A DNA stretch of 64,000 bases from VAZQ01 sp963712565 (GTDB taxonomy: Bacteria; Pseudomonadota; Alphaproteobacteria; Rhizobiales; Xanthobacteraceae): the NCBI GenBank assembly GCA_963712565.1, contig CAVQIP010000068.1:62001-126000 (forward strand), read 5' to 3'. Position 1 is the first letter of the stretch. Each line of letters begins with the position of its first letter. The translations under genes and the position numbers were made by a program. The notes below the pieces were generated by a model. The model searched no databases. It was not told where the DNA came from and saw only the letters and a list, made by a program, of their open reading frames with translations. Of the stretch, positions 17,355 through 26,057 are shown piece after piece.

Positions 17355-18338
17355 TCATTCCCATTCGAGTTCGGCGAACGCGGCCGTGGCGTTGCGCGCA
17401 TTATACTCCTCGAACAGCCGCCAGCGATCCTTTTCCGCCTGTCCGGCACTCTCGGCGGCGGTGGCGAGCGGGGCACCGCGCGCGATCAGCCCGCGAACGT
17501 CGCTGGTCAGACGTTCCAAGTAGCGCCGCTGGTCTTGCAGCGCGCCGGGCCAGTCATCGATCACCGGCCCATGCCCTGAAATCACCCGTTTGGCCGCAAT
17601 GCGGGCGAGCTCGTTCATGACCGTCAGCCACCCCAGAGCGCTTCCGTCGAGCACCGGCACGTGCTCCCTCACCACCAGGTCGCCGGCGAACAATGTGCCG
17701 GAGGCCTCGTCCAGCACGGTGAGGTCGTTGTCGGTGTGGGCGGCCCGCCAGGCGTGCACGCGCAGGACACGTCCTCCCAAGTCCAGCTTGACCTCGTCCG
17801 CGACCACTTGCGTCGGGGCGATGATCTTGACCTCCGTCATGAGCTCGTCGCCCAGCAATCGGCGGTAGCTGTCGAGGTAGAACGCTCCGCGCGCGGCGAG
17901 CGCCCGCGGCAGATTCCGGTGCCCGACGAACACCGCGCCTTCGTTCTCGAACGCCGCGTTGCCGAAGATGTGGTCGGGATGCACGTGGGTGTTGATGACA
18001 TAGCGGATCGGCTTTTGCGTGTATCTCCGGATCGCGGCGAGCAGCTTGCGCCCCTCTCGCACGCTGCCGCCGGTGTCGATCACGGCGACGGCGTCGTTGC
18101 CGATGACAAATCCCAGATTGGCGATGGCGCCCGCGTTGTCCGGCGTCATGAGCGCGACGGCGCCGGTATGAACGAAAACCCCGCTCGCCACCTCGGACAC
18201 GGCGAGGGGCTCCGGAAGCTGCCGCGAGTGGGCAGGCGGCGGCTGTTGCGAGTGGGCAGCGACATGCATCGCGCCCGCGGCGAGCAGCAAAGCCGCGGCA
18301 AAGGTCGTGACCGGCTGAGCTATGCCCATTGTTTCCAT
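17355..18338 (-). CDS. Quinoprotein relay system zinc metallohydrolase (MBL fold)
   Basis: A 327-aa metallo-beta-lactamase-fold protein with an N-terminal signal sequence. The zinc motif HVHPDH follows YVINT near residue 130. Later ligands are the His of WRAAHTDND, the Asp of LFAGDLVV and the His of VISGHGPV. This subgroup travels with the SoxYZ-like carrier and PQQ dehydrogenases; the substrate is unknown. The start at 18338 is supported by an upstream GGAGGG at a rather long spacing of 11 nt; an alternative ATG is at 18329. It diverges from xoxF. Confidence 0.88.
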   Translation of the reverse strand: METMGIAQPVTTFAAALLLAAGAMHVAAHSQQPPPAHSRQLPEPLAVSEVASGVFVHTGAVALMTPDNAGAIANLGFVIGNDAVAVIDTGGSVREGRKLLAAIRRYTQKPIRYVINTHVHPDHIFGNAAFENEGAVFVGHRNLPRALAARGAFYLDSYRRLLGDELMTEVKIIAPTQVVADEVKLDLGGRVLRVHAWRAAHTDNDLTVLDEASGTLFAGDLVVREHVPVLDGSALGWLTVMNELARIAAKRVISGHGPVIDDWPGALQDQRRYLERLTSDVRGLIARGAPLATAAESAGQAEKDRWRLFEEYNARNATAAFAELEWE

Positions 18339-18720
18339 TGCTCGCGGCACCCTCCGAGCCGGATACCATACGACCGACAAGCGCGGATTATGGCGTGGCG
18401 GTTGAGATCTTTCGACAAGCATGACGGCCGCATGGAGCCGCGCGGCGTTCCCGGTCAGTGGGCGCCAATGTTTTCTGTTGCGGTCGGTCCAGCGCGAGCA
18501 TAGACTTTCGCCACGGTTTCCGGCTTCAAGGGCGTCGGGGCCACGGGAATCCTGACGTTTCTTCGTAAGCTAGGCGGGGCATGAGCGCGTGTGCCCCTTG
18601 TGCCTCGCAACGCTGTGACACGCTGCCGGAAGCTCTTCCCATTTAAACGGGTGCCGACCCGCGGCACTGGGCGTGTTCGCGTGTCGGTCAACCCTCGACA
18701 ATGTCGCAGGGAGGACTCTG
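18339..18720. promoter_or_regulatory. Upstream region of xoxF, divergent promoter region
   Basis: These 382 bp hold no credible gene. They separate xoxF from the metallohydrolase/SoxYZ operon and must carry both promoters and the xoxF leader. A strong ribosome-binding site GGGAGGA lies 5-6 nt before the xoxF ATG. A relatively AT-rich element CCCATTTAAACGGG (18639-18652) stands out. No lanthanide or methanol response site can be named from the sequence alone. Confidence 0.5.
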
Positions 18721-20520
18721 ATGCGCAATTTCCTGCTCACAACCTGCTTGGGCGCCGTTGCAGCTCTCGCTGCCGGCGCTGCTCACGCGAATGACGAACT
18801 GATCAGAATGTCGCAGAACCCGAAGGATTGGGTGATGCCGACAGGAAATTACGCCAACCAGCGCTACTCCGCGCTCAAGCAGATCACCGCCGACAATGTC
18901 GGCAAGCTGCAGGTGGCGTGGACGTTTTCGACCGGCGTTCTGCGCGGCCATGAAGGCGGGCCGCTGATCATCGGCGACGTCATGTACGTGCACGGGCCGT
19001 TCCCGAATCCGGTATACGCCCTCGACCTGAAGAACGACGCGAAGATCCTCTGGAAATACGAGCCCAAGCAGGATCCGAACGTCATCCCGGTGATGTGCTG
19101 CGATACGGTCAATCGCGGGCTTTCGTATGCCGACGGCAAGATCTTCCTGCATCAGGCCGACACCACGCTAGTCGCGCTCGATGCCAAGGACGGCAAGGTC
19201 GTCTGGCAGATGAAGAACGGCGACCCGGCGAAAGGCGAGACCGGCACGTCGGCCCCCATGGTGATCAAGGACAAGGTGCTGGTCGGCATTTCCGGCGGCG
19301 AGTTCGGCGTGCAGTGCCACGTCACCGCCTACGACCTGAAGTCCGGCCGGCGGGTATGGCGGGCGTTCTCGGGCGGCACGGACGATCAGATCCTGGTCGA
19401 CCCGGCGAAGACGACCGAGCTCGGCAAGCCGGTCGGCAAGGACTCGAGCACCAAGACCTGGCAAGGCGATCAGTGGAAGATCGGCGGTGGCTGCACCTGG
19501 GGCTGGATCTCCTACGATCCCCAGCTGAACCTGTTCTATTACGGTTCGGGCAACCCCTCGACCTGGAACCCGAGCCAGCGGCCGGGTGACAACAAGTGGT
19601 CGATGACGATCTTCGCGCGCAACCCCGACACCGGGATGGCCAAGTGGGTCTATCAGATGACGCCCCACGACGAGTGGGACTACGACGGCGTCAACGAGAT
19701 GATCCTCACCGATCAGCAGATCGGCGGCCAGGCGCGCAAATTGCTGACGCACTTCGACCGTAACGGCTTGGGTTACACCCTCGACCGCGACACCGGCGAA
19801 TTGCTCGTGGCCGAGAAGTACGATCCGGCGGTCAACTGGACCAGCGGCGTCGACATGAACAAGTCGTCGCCGACCTACGGCCGGCCGAAGGTCCTGCCGC
19901 AGTATTCGACCGAGAAGCAGGACGTCAACGTGAAGAACATCTGTCCGGCGGCGCTCGGCACCAAGGACGAGCAGCCGGCGGCCTATTCGCCGGACACGCA
20001 ACTGTTCTACGTGCCGACCAACCACGTCTGCATGGACTACGAGCCGTTCCGCGTGAGCTACACGGCGGGCCAGCCCTATGTCGGGGCGACGCTGTCGATG
20101 TATCCGCCGCAAGGCGAAAGCCATATGGGCAACTTCATCGCCTGGGACGGCAAGACCGGCAAGATCGTCTGGTCGGTCAAGGAGCAGTTCTCGGTGTGGT
20201 CGGGTGCTCTCGCGACGGCCGGCGGCGTGGTGTTCTACGGCACGCTCGAAGGCTATCTCAAGGCGGTCGACGCCAAGACCGGCAAGGAGCTCTACAAGTT
20301 CAAGACTCCGTCCGGCATCATCGGCAACGTCACCACCTATGAGCACGGCGGCAAGCAGTACATCGCGATCCTCTCGGGCGTCGGCGGCTGGGCCGGTATC
20401 GGTTTGGCGGCGGGTCTGACGGATCCGACCGCCGGCCTGGGCGCGGTCGGCGGCTACGCTGCCCTGCGCAACTACACGTCGCTCGGCGGCCAGCTGACGG
20501 TGTTTGCGCTGCCGAACTGA
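18721..20520 (+). CDS. xoxF: Lanthanide-type PQQ-dependent methanol dehydrogenase XoxF
   Basis: A 599-aa periplasmic quinoprotein that oxidises methanol to formaldehyde or formate. The signal peptide ends near residue 23 (AAHA). The vicinal disulfide of PQQ methanol dehydrogenases is C126-C127 in PVMCCDTVNRG. The catalytic motif is HDEWDYDGVNE: D320 is the catalytic base, and D322 (where calcium-type MxaF has Ala) is the extra aspartate that marks lanthanide coordination. Length and the GGGCTWGWISYDP and C-terminal GGWAGIG motifs fit XoxF. A strong Shine-Dalgarno and a perfect terminator behind it suggest high expression. No mxaF or mxaI is seen. Confidence 0.97.
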   Translation: MRNFLLTTCLGAVAALAAGAAHANDELIRMSQNPKDWVMPTGNYANQRYSALKQITADNVGKLQVAWTFSTGVLRGHEGGPLIIGDVMYVHGPFPNPVYALDLKNDAKILWKYEPKQDPNVIPVMCCDTVNRGLSYADGKIFLHQADTTLVALDAKDGKVVWQMKNGDPAKGETGTSAPMVIKDKVLVGISGGEFGVQCHVTAYDLKSGRRVWRAFSGGTDDQILVDPAKTTELGKPVGKDSSTKTWQGDQWKIGGGCTWGWISYDPQLNLFYYGSGNPSTWNPSQRPGDNKWSMTIFARNPDTGMAKWVYQMTPHDEWDYDGVNEMILTDQQIGGQARKLLTHFDRNGLGYTLDRDTGELLVAEKYDPAVNWTSGVDMNKSSPTYGRPKVLPQYSTEKQDVNVKNICPAALGTKDEQPAAYSPDTQLFYVPTNHVCMDYEPFRVSYTAGQPYVGATLSMYPPQGESHMGNFIAWDGKTGKIVWSVKEQFSVWSGALATAGGVVFYGTLEGYLKAVDAKTGKELYKFKTPSGIIGNVTTYEHGGKQYIAILSGVGGWAGIGLAAGLTDPTAGLGAVGGYAALRNYTSLGGQLTVFALPN

Positions 20521-20554
20521 TCCGCTCGGTCGCAAACCAAGCCGAAGGGGTTCT

Positions 20555-20590
20555 CCCGGCGCGCCGCGCACGGCGCGCCGGGTTGTTTGT
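20555..20590 (+). terminator. Strong intrinsic terminator/attenuator between xoxF and xoxG
   Basis: A perfect 12-bp stem (CCCGGCGCGCCG at 20555-20566 and its complement at 20571-20582) with the loop CGCA, followed by TTGTTTGT. It starts 34 bp after the xoxF stop. Because xoxG follows only 46 bp later with no obvious new promoter, it may act as a partial terminator that lowers downstream expression. Confidence 0.85.
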
Positions 20591-20628
20591 CCCAATTCGG
20601 CTGTGACGCCCGGCCAGTACAAAGGGAC

Positions 20629-21162
20629 ATGCTCGTGAGACAACTTATCGCGGCCATCGTGCTAGCGGGGTGCCCGTTCGTACTCGGCATAGCCGTCGCG
20701 TTCGGCGACGGCTCCGGCGATCCGACGGCGGTCAAGAGCGAGGACGGAAAGTACTACGACAAGGAAGGCAATCCGACCTACAAGGTGCAGAGCGACGGCA
20801 CCGTGGATTGGTTCACCTATTCAGGCTACCGCCGCTACCACTCCGACTGTCACGTGTGCCACGGTCCCGACGGCGAGGGCTCGACTTATGCCCCGGCGCT
20901 GAGCAACTCGTTGAAAACGATAACCTTCCCCGACTTCTCCAACGTCGTGGTCAACGGGCGCAAGAACGTGAATACGGCGCAAGAGAGCGTCATGCCGGGA
21001 TTCGGCACTAATCCAAACGTCATGTGTTATCTCGATGACATTTTCATCTATCTGCGTGCCCGCGCCAATGACGCCATTCCCCGCGGACGACCGCAAAAGC
21101 ATGAAGACAAGGCGGAATCGGTCAGCAAGGCGGAGAACAGCTGCCTCGGCCAGCGCAGCTGA
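20629..21162 (+). CDS. xoxG: c-type cytochrome, XoxG-like electron acceptor of XoxF
   Basis: A 177-aa periplasmic cytochrome with a signal segment (LIAAIVLAGCPFVLGIAVAFG) and one haem-binding motif CHVCH (C74, C77, H78) in HSDCHVCHGPDGEG. A methionine in SVMPGFGTNPNV is the likely distal ligand. It matches the methanol-metabolism-related cytochrome c family that takes electrons from XoxF. The ATG at 20629 sits close to AAAGGG; the GTG at 20635 has better spacing and is an equally possible start. It lies between xoxF and xoxJ, the standard order. Confidence 0.92.
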   Translation: MLVRQLIAAIVLAGCPFVLGIAVAFGDGSGDPTAVKSEDGKYYDKEGNPTYKVQSDGTVDWFTYSGYRRYHSDCHVCHGPDGEGSTYAPALSNSLKTITFPDFSNVVVNGRKNVNTAQESVMPGFGTNPNVMCYLDDIFIYLRARANDAIPRGRPQKHEDKAESVSKAENSCLGQRS

Positions 21163-21229
21163 GCGCCGCGGCCGGCGGCCTGCCCGGCGTCGTCGCTCGG
21201 CCCGGGCGGCTGGGAAGAGGTCGGTGGCC

Positions 21230-22114
21230 ATGATCAATTACGTGTTGGGCGGATGGCCGGCGCGACTCGGCGCGTGTGCGGTGTGCGCGGCGATGGCGGT
21301 GTGGCCCGCGAAACTGTTTGCGCAGGCCCTGGAACGGCCGCACTCGTCGCTCGAACTCGTTGATCCCAAGGTGCTCAGAGTCTGCGCCGACCCGCACAAC
21401 CTGCCGTTCTCGACCGACAAGGGCGAAGGCTTCGAGAACAAGCTGGCCGAGCTGTTTGCCGACAAGCTCGGCAAGGGCTTGGCCTATGCCTGGTATCCGC
21501 AGGCCACCGGTTTCGTGCGCAACACGCTCGCCGCGCACAAATGCGACGTCATGATGGGCGCTCCGCAGGGCGACGACCTGGTCCAGGTCACGAACCCGTA
21601 TTACCGCACGGCTTATGCGCTCGTGTTCAAGCGCGGGAACGGCCTCGACGGCGTCGAAACGCTGGAGGACGCGCGCCTCAAGGGCAAACACATCGGCGTG
21701 GTGGCGGGGACGCCGCCCGGCAACAACATGGCGGCCAACGGCCTCATGGCCAATGCCAAACCCTATCCGCTGGTGATCGACACGCGCGTCGATTCCTCGG
21801 CCGCCGCCATGATGCGTGACGTCGAAGCGGGGACCATCGACGCGGGCGTCCTGTGGGGGCCGATGGCCGGGTACTACGCCCTGCACGCGAGTTCCCCGAT
21901 CTCGGTCGTGCCGCTGGTCAAGGAGACGAGCGGTCCGCGCCTCGCCTATCGCATCGCCATGGGCGTGCGGTTCTCGGATCAAGACTGGAAGCGCTTGCTC
22001 AACCGCATGATTCAAGAGAACCAGCCCGCCATCAACAAGCTGTTGTTGAGCTTCGGCGTGCCGCTGCTCGATGACAATGATCGGCCCATCGGCGAGGATT
22101 CGATTGCAAAGTAG
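21230..22114 (+). CDS. xoxJ: Quinoprotein-associated periplasmic binding protein, XoxJ-like
   Basis: A 294-aa solute-binding-protein fold with an N-terminal signal (residues 1-31). The core begins LRVCADPHNLPFST and contains VRNTLAAHKCDVMMGAP, VTNPYYRTAYALV and GVLWGPMAGYYA. This is the MxaJ/XoxJ family, thought to help activate or mature the dehydrogenase rather than feed an ABC importer (known). The ATG at 21230 has GGGAAGAGG upstream. It lies 67 bp after xoxG and 3 bp before the CXXCW gene. Confidence 0.92.
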   Translation: MINYVLGGWPARLGACAVCAAMAVWPAKLFAQALERPHSSLELVDPKVLRVCADPHNLPFSTDKGEGFENKLAELFADKLGKGLAYAWYPQATGFVRNTLAAHKCDVMMGAPQGDDLVQVTNPYYRTAYALVFKRGNGLDGVETLEDARLKGKHIGVVAGTPPGNNMAANGLMANAKPYPLVIDTRVDSSAAAMMRDVEAGTIDAGVLWGPMAGYYALHASSPISVVPLVKETSGPRLAYRIAMGVRFSDQDWKRLLNRMIQENQPAINKLLLSFGVPLLDDNDRPIGEDSIAK

Positions 22115-22117
22115 CGC

Positions 22118-22684
22118 ATGCGCGTGAGGACGGCCGGCGTCATTTTGTGCGGGGCGTTGGCGCTCGCCGGCGTGGCCGCGCGTGGCGAAGGTGAAACAGC
22201 GGTCGAACCGGAGCAGTATCGCACCGAGGATTATCGCGCCCCCACACCCGCGACCTTGCGGGGCGCGCGCGTGGTCACCACCGCCGAGGCGCAGGCGCTG
22301 TGGCGAGCCGGAACCGCGCTCTTCGTCGACGTGATGCCGCAGGTCGCGCGCCCGGCTGGCCTTCCGGCGGGAACGCTTTGGCGGGGGAAACCCCGGCACA
22401 ACATTCCCGGCAGCATCTGGCTCCCCGACACCGGTTACGGCGAGCTCGCGGCGGGCACCGAGGGCTACTTCAGTGCCGGCTTGGAGCGGGTCACCGGCGG
22501 CGACCGCGGCAGGCTCGTCGTGATCTACTGCCAACGCGATTGCTGGATGTCATGGAACGCGGCCAAACGCGCTGTTGCCTTGGGCTATGCCGCCGTCGCC
22601 TGGTACCCCGACGGCACCGACGGCTGGGAAGACGCCGGACTGCCACTGAGCGAGGCTGCTCCCGCGCCGCGCGGCGGTGACTAG
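22118..22684 (+). CDS. Rhodanese-like PQQ-dependent catabolism-associated CXXCW-family protein
   Basis: A 188-aa secreted protein with a rhodanese-like domain (VVTTAEAQALWRAGTALFVDVMP) and the motif YCQRDCWMSWNAAKRA. The cysteines are C138 and C142 followed by W143, so the spacing here is C-x3-C-W. The family is known from PQQ alcohol dehydrogenase loci, but its role is not established; a thiol or sulfur-transfer job is inferred. It is the last gene of the xoxFGJ run and converges on the ABC operon. Confidence 0.88.
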   Translation: MRVRTAGVILCGALALAGVAARGEGETAVEPEQYRTEDYRAPTPATLRGARVVTTAEAQALWRAGTALFVDVMPQVARPAGLPAGTLWRGKPRHNIPGSIWLPDTGYGELAAGTEGYFSAGLERVTGGDRGRLVVIYCQRDCWMSWNAAKRAVALGYAAVAWYPDGTDGWEDAGLPLSEAAPAPRGGD

Positions 22685-22714
22685 CGTAGGTCTTGTTTTG
22701 CTTGGATCATTCTC

Positions 22715-22749
22715 TTCGGCGTCATGCCCGCCCGGCCATGACTGCCGAA
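22715..22749. terminator. Hairpin between convergent genes
   Basis: TTCGGC-GTCATG pairs with CATGAC-TGCCGAA with a single bulged base around the loop CCCGCCCGGC. It lies between the ends of the CXXCW gene (22684) and the secreted-protein gene (22785). No long T run follows on either strand. The core resembles the GTCATG-type palindromes common in Rhizobiales intergenic DNA. Confidence 0.55.
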
Positions 22750-22784
22750 CGCGTGGCTCAATGCGAGCCGAGAATGCACAGGCT

Positions 22785-23411
22785 TCACTCGAGCGATTGC
22801 TGGATCGCCCGGGCGAGCGCAAACAGCCGCTGTTCGATGAGGACCGGAACCTCGCAGACATAGCCGATGGTCTTCTGCCGTTCCTCGAAAATACGCGTCT
22901 CCCACTCGGCGCGGCTGGCCAGTTCGTCGGCCCTGTTCTGGTCGTGCCCGGGACTGTCCTGAAGCTCCCTCAGCTCGCGAATCGTGGCGCGGACCTGGTC
23001 GGCGAATTCCTTCTGCTTGCGGGAAAACCGCTCGATCCCGTTCATCACCTCGCTGCGTTCACGATTGAGCGTATCGAACAGCCCGGCAAACAGGAGCTTC
23101 GCCTTCTGCTGCCGCTCGGCCGGGCTACCGGTGACGGTATCCGCGATCGTCTTCTCGGCGGCGTCGAGCGGGGTGCGGCGGGCGGCGAGTTGCGCGACGA
23201 GGTCGCGGATCGCCGGGTCGTTATGCCAAGCGGTCTCGGCGTCGTCGATGGCAGGACCCGCCCACACCGCCGCGATCGAGATTTCCGGGACCTTGATCTG
23301 ATTGCACGGCCAATCGGGATGACGCGGATCGGCGGCGCGCGCGGCGCCCTGCAACGCCAAGCCCACGGCGAGGGCCGCGGCGATCCGGCGAGGTCTGGGG
23401 CAACGTTTCAT
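22785..23411 (-). CDS. Secreted protein of unknown function in the Ped-type ABC operon
   Basis: A 208-aa protein with a signal peptide ending near residue 27 (AARAADPRHPDWPC). Two cysteines flank the mature protein (WPCNQIKVPEIS near residue 36 and GYVCEVPVLIEQRL near residue 184) and could form a disulfide. The middle, about residues 95-175, is a charged helical region (NRERSEVMNGIERFSRKQKEF, ATIRELRELQ) that may be coiled coil. Its ATG overlaps the permease stop (ATGA), so it is translationally coupled to the transporter. I do not recognise a domain. Context suggests a periplasmic partner of the XoxF-linked ABC system. Confidence 0.82.
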   Translation of the reverse strand: MKRCPRPRRIAAALAVGLALQGAARAADPRHPDWPCNQIKVPEISIAAVWAGPAIDDAETAWHNDPAIRDLVAQLAARRTPLDAAEKTIADTVTGSPAERQQKAKLLFAGLFDTLNRERSEVMNGIERFSRKQKEFADQVRATIRELRELQDSPGHDQNRADELASRAEWETRIFEERQKTIGYVCEVPVLIEQRLFALARAIQQSLE

Positions 23412-24256
23412 GCGCCGCCTCCCGGCTCGCCGCGCCGCGCCAGAAACCCGCGTGAGGGATCGTAGGCGATGATCGCTCCGATCATGAACAGCGCCGTGCA
23501 TCCGGCCACGACCGCCAGCGAAATCCAATTGACCTGGCCATAGAGCGCGAAGCGGACCAGCTCGACGGCGTGGGTGAAGGGATTGAGCTCGCATATGTAA
23601 TAGAGCAACGGGCTTGCCTCTTTCACGCGCCACAGCGGATAGAGCGCCGATGAGGCGAAAAACATCGGGAAGATCACGAAGTTCATCGCGCCGGCAAAAT
23701 TCTCCAGCTGCTTGCTGACCGATGACATCAGCATGCCGAGCGCGCCCAACATGAGGCCGGACAGGACCAGGGCCGGCAATACCGCGATGTAGCCAATGAG
23801 CGGCGGCTCGATCTCCCAGAACCAGGCGATGGCGAGGAAGGTGTAGACCTGCGGCAACGACACCGCCATGCCGGCCACCAGCTTCGACGACAGCAGAAAC
23901 CAGCGCGGCAGCGGGCTCACCAGCAGGGTGCGCATGTTGCCCATTTCGCGATCATAGACCATGGAAAGCGACGACTGCATGCCGTTGAAGAGCTGGATCA
24001 GCAGCATCAGGCCGGGCGTGATGTAGACCTCGTAGAGGACGTAGGTGTCATACGGCGGGATGATGGATACACCCAGCACTTGCCGAAAGCCGGCGGCGAA
24101 GATGAACAGCCAGACCAGCGGGCGGACGAGGGCGGCGACGAAGCGCTCGCGCTGGTGCAGGAAACGCAGCCCCTCCCGCCAGACGATGCCCTTGAGGCAG
24201 ATCGCGTATTGCAGCGGCGAGAAGCCGGCCGGCGGGGCGGAGATCGCGACGCTCAT
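23408..24256 (-). CDS. ABC transporter permease, PQQ-dependent alcohol dehydrogenase system (ABC-2 type)
   Basis: A 282-aa membrane protein with about six hydrophobic segments and the ABC-2 exporter pattern: an YITPGLMLLIQLFNGMQSSLSMVYDREMG segment in the first half, then GALGMLMSSVSKQLENFAGAMNFVIFP and FFASSALYPL. This fold is that of NodJ/DrrB-type exporters rather than importers. The family accompanies PQQ alcohol dehydrogenases (Ped-type). The ATG at 24256 overlaps the ATPase stop. The transported compound is unknown; lanthanide handling or secretion linked to XoxF is inferred. Confidence 0.9.
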   Translation of the reverse strand: MSVAISAPPAGFSPLQYAICLKGIVWREGLRFLHQRERFVAALVRPLVWLFIFAAGFRQVLGVSIIPPYDTYVLYEVYITPGLMLLIQLFNGMQSSLSMVYDREMGNMRTLLVSPLPRWFLLSSKLVAGMAVSLPQVYTFLAIAWFWEIEPPLIGYIAVLPALVLSGLMLGALGMLMSSVSKQLENFAGAMNFVIFPMFFASSALYPLWRVKEASPLLYYICELNPFTHAVELVRFALYGQVNWISLAVVAGCTALFMIGAIIAYDPSRGFLARRGEPGGGA

Positions 24257-25020
24257 GGGGCCTCGCCCGCCGCCTGCAAGGGGAGCTCTTGCGTCAGTTT
24301 GGTGAAGGCGGCGCGGATGTCGCCGGCACCCGTGGCTGCCACCACGCGCGTGACTGGGCCGTGCGCGAGAACGCGCCCTTGATGCAGCACGACGACGTCG
24401 TTTTCGTCGGAAACTTCGTCGATCAGATGCGTGGCCCACAGCACCGAGACGCCCTCCGCGACCACCAGCCGGCGCACGTGGCCGAGGATGTCGGCCCGCG
24501 ATTTGATGTCGAGCCCCACCGTCGGCTCGTCGAGCACCAGCAGCCGCGGCCGATGCAGCAGCGCGCGGGCGATCTCCACGCGCCGCATCTGGCCGCCGGA
24601 CAGGCTGCGCACCTTGTCGTGCGCGCGCTCCGACAGCGCGATACGGGCCAGCACGTCATCGGCGCGTCTGCGCCCCTCGCGCGCGCCGATGCCGTGCAGC
24701 GCCGCGTGGTAGGTCAGGTTCTGGATGACGGAGAGGTCGAGGTCGAGCGTGCGTTGCTGGAACACGACGCCGATCAGCCGCAGGGCCTCGCTCGCGGCAT
24801 GTTCGACATCGTGCCCGAAAATCCGGATATGGCCGCGCTGGACCGCGTACAGCCGCGTCATCAGCGAAAACAACGTGCTCTTTCCCGCTCCGTTGAGCCC
24901 GAGCAGAATCGCGAAGCGGGAGGGCGCGATCGCGAAGCTCACGTCATCGAGGGCCTGGCGAGCGCCGTAGGAGTGGCTGACCCCCTCGATCGTGACGGCA
25001 GGCGCCTCGCTTGTGCTCAT
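24253..25020 (-). CDS. ABC transporter ATP-binding protein, PQQ-dependent alcohol dehydrogenase system
   Basis: A 255-aa ABC ATPase with Walker A LLGLNGAGKST, Q-loop FQQRTLDLDLSV, signature RSLSGGQMRRVEIARAL, Walker B LLVLDEPTVGLD and H-loop WATHLIDEV. It pairs with the ABC-2 permease that it overlaps by 4 bp. The start is uncertain between ATG 25020 and ATG 25029; neither has a well-spaced ribosome-binding site, and homology begins a few codons later (VTIEGVSHSYG). Confidence 0.93.
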   Translation of the reverse strand: MSTSEAPAVTIEGVSHSYGARQALDDVSFAIAPSRFAILLGLNGAGKSTLFSLMTRLYAVQRGHIRIFGHDVEHAASEALRLIGVVFQQRTLDLDLSVIQNLTYHAALHGIGAREGRRRADDVLARIALSERAHDKVRSLSGGQMRRVEIARALLHRPRLLVLDEPTVGLDIKSRADILGHVRRLVVAEGVSVLWATHLIDEVSDENDVVVLHQGRVLAHGPVTRVVAATGAGDIRAAFTKLTQELPLQAAGEAP

Positions 25021-25067
25021 TCCGTGCATTATGAACCGCGCCGGTCGTGAAGCAATCCGCGGCGATC

Positions 25068-26036
25068 TCACCGCTGCGACACCGCAACGCCCCAAGGCAA
25101 CTCGCCCACCTGGATCGTCTTGATCACCTTGAGGTTCGCGACGTCGATGATGGAAACGTCGTTCGAGACGCCGTTGGTGGTCAGAAGATATTTCTCGTCG
25201 GGGGTGAATGCCATGTGCCAGACGCGCTGGCCGACCAGAAGATATTTCTGCACCTCGTGGCTCGTGCCGTTGATCACGGCCACCCGGTTGGCGGGGCCGA
25301 GCGCCACGAATCCGGTCTTGCCGTCCTTGCTGATGCTGATCCCGACCGGCTGGATGGCCTCCTTGCGCAGCCCTGGGATCTCGAAGCTGATCTTCTTCGT
25401 CACCTCGTGCTTCACCGGATCGATGACGCTCACGGTTCCGCCGACTTCGGATGACACCCAGAGCTCGGAGCCGTCGCGTTTGAATTCGGCGAAGCGAGGG
25501 CGGGAATCGACCAGCACGTTGGCGACGATCTGGCGCGTCTTGGTGTCGATGAAATGCGCCATGTTGGTGGTCTCGGAGGTATTGACGAGAATCTTTCCGT
25601 CCGGACTGAGACCCATGCCTTCCGGCTCGACCCCGACTTGCACCTCGCCGAGCGGAATGCGCTTCTCCATGTCGATGATCGTCACCGTATTGGCGTCCTC
25701 GTTCGCCACGTACAGGATTTTGCCGGTCGGATCCTGCGTGAACAGTTCCGGGTCGGGTCCCGATGGCAGGGTCGCGACGATTTCGTGCGTGTTGGTGTCG
25801 ATCATCTGGATCGTGTCGTCGTCGCCGACCGCCACCAGGATGAACTTCCCGTCGTTCGTCAACTCGATGCCGCGCGGCCTTTGGCCGACCTTGATGGTCT
25901 TCACCACCTGGAATTTGTCGACATCGATCACGCTGACGGTGTTGCTCTTTTCGTTCGACACATAGGCGGTGAATCCGCTCGCCTGCGTGCCGAGCAGGAC
26001 GAAAAGGGCCGCCCCGAGCAGGCTATCGCGCCACAT
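25068..26036 (-). CDS. YVTN-type beta-propeller protein, PQQ-dependent catabolism-associated
   Basis: A 322-aa secreted propeller (signal MWRDSLLGAALFVLLGTQASG). Seven or so blades carry repeats such as AYVSNEKSNTVSVIDV, ILYVANEDANTVTIIDM, ELWVSSEVGGTVSVIDP and LLTTNGVSNDVSIIDV, spaced about 40-45 residues apart. This family is a marker of PQQ dehydrogenase loci; it binds no known cofactor. It is followed by the ATPase after 47 bp and preceded by the binding protein, within one operon. Confidence 0.92.
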   Translation of the reverse strand: MWRDSLLGAALFVLLGTQASGFTAYVSNEKSNTVSVIDVDKFQVVKTIKVGQRPRGIELTNDGKFILVAVGDDDTIQMIDTNTHEIVATLPSGPDPELFTQDPTGKILYVANEDANTVTIIDMEKRIPLGEVQVGVEPEGMGLSPDGKILVNTSETTNMAHFIDTKTRQIVANVLVDSRPRFAEFKRDGSELWVSSEVGGTVSVIDPVKHEVTKKISFEIPGLRKEAIQPVGISISKDGKTGFVALGPANRVAVINGTSHEVQKYLLVGQRVWHMAFTPDEKYLLTTNGVSNDVSIIDVANLKVIKTIQVGELPWGVAVSQR

Positions 26037-26057
26037 CCTGGTTTTTCCCGATCGTGT

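Noticed and set aside
18721..20520. Calcium-type MxaF methanol dehydrogenase
   Set aside because: The residue two after the catalytic Asp is Asp (D322) rather than Ala, and no mxaI small-subunit gene follows.
19168..20643. A 491-codon open frame antisense to xoxF
   Set aside because: Composition is Arg/Ala/Val/His-rich without any family motif, and it lies exactly opposite a conserved gene; it is a high-GC shadow frame.
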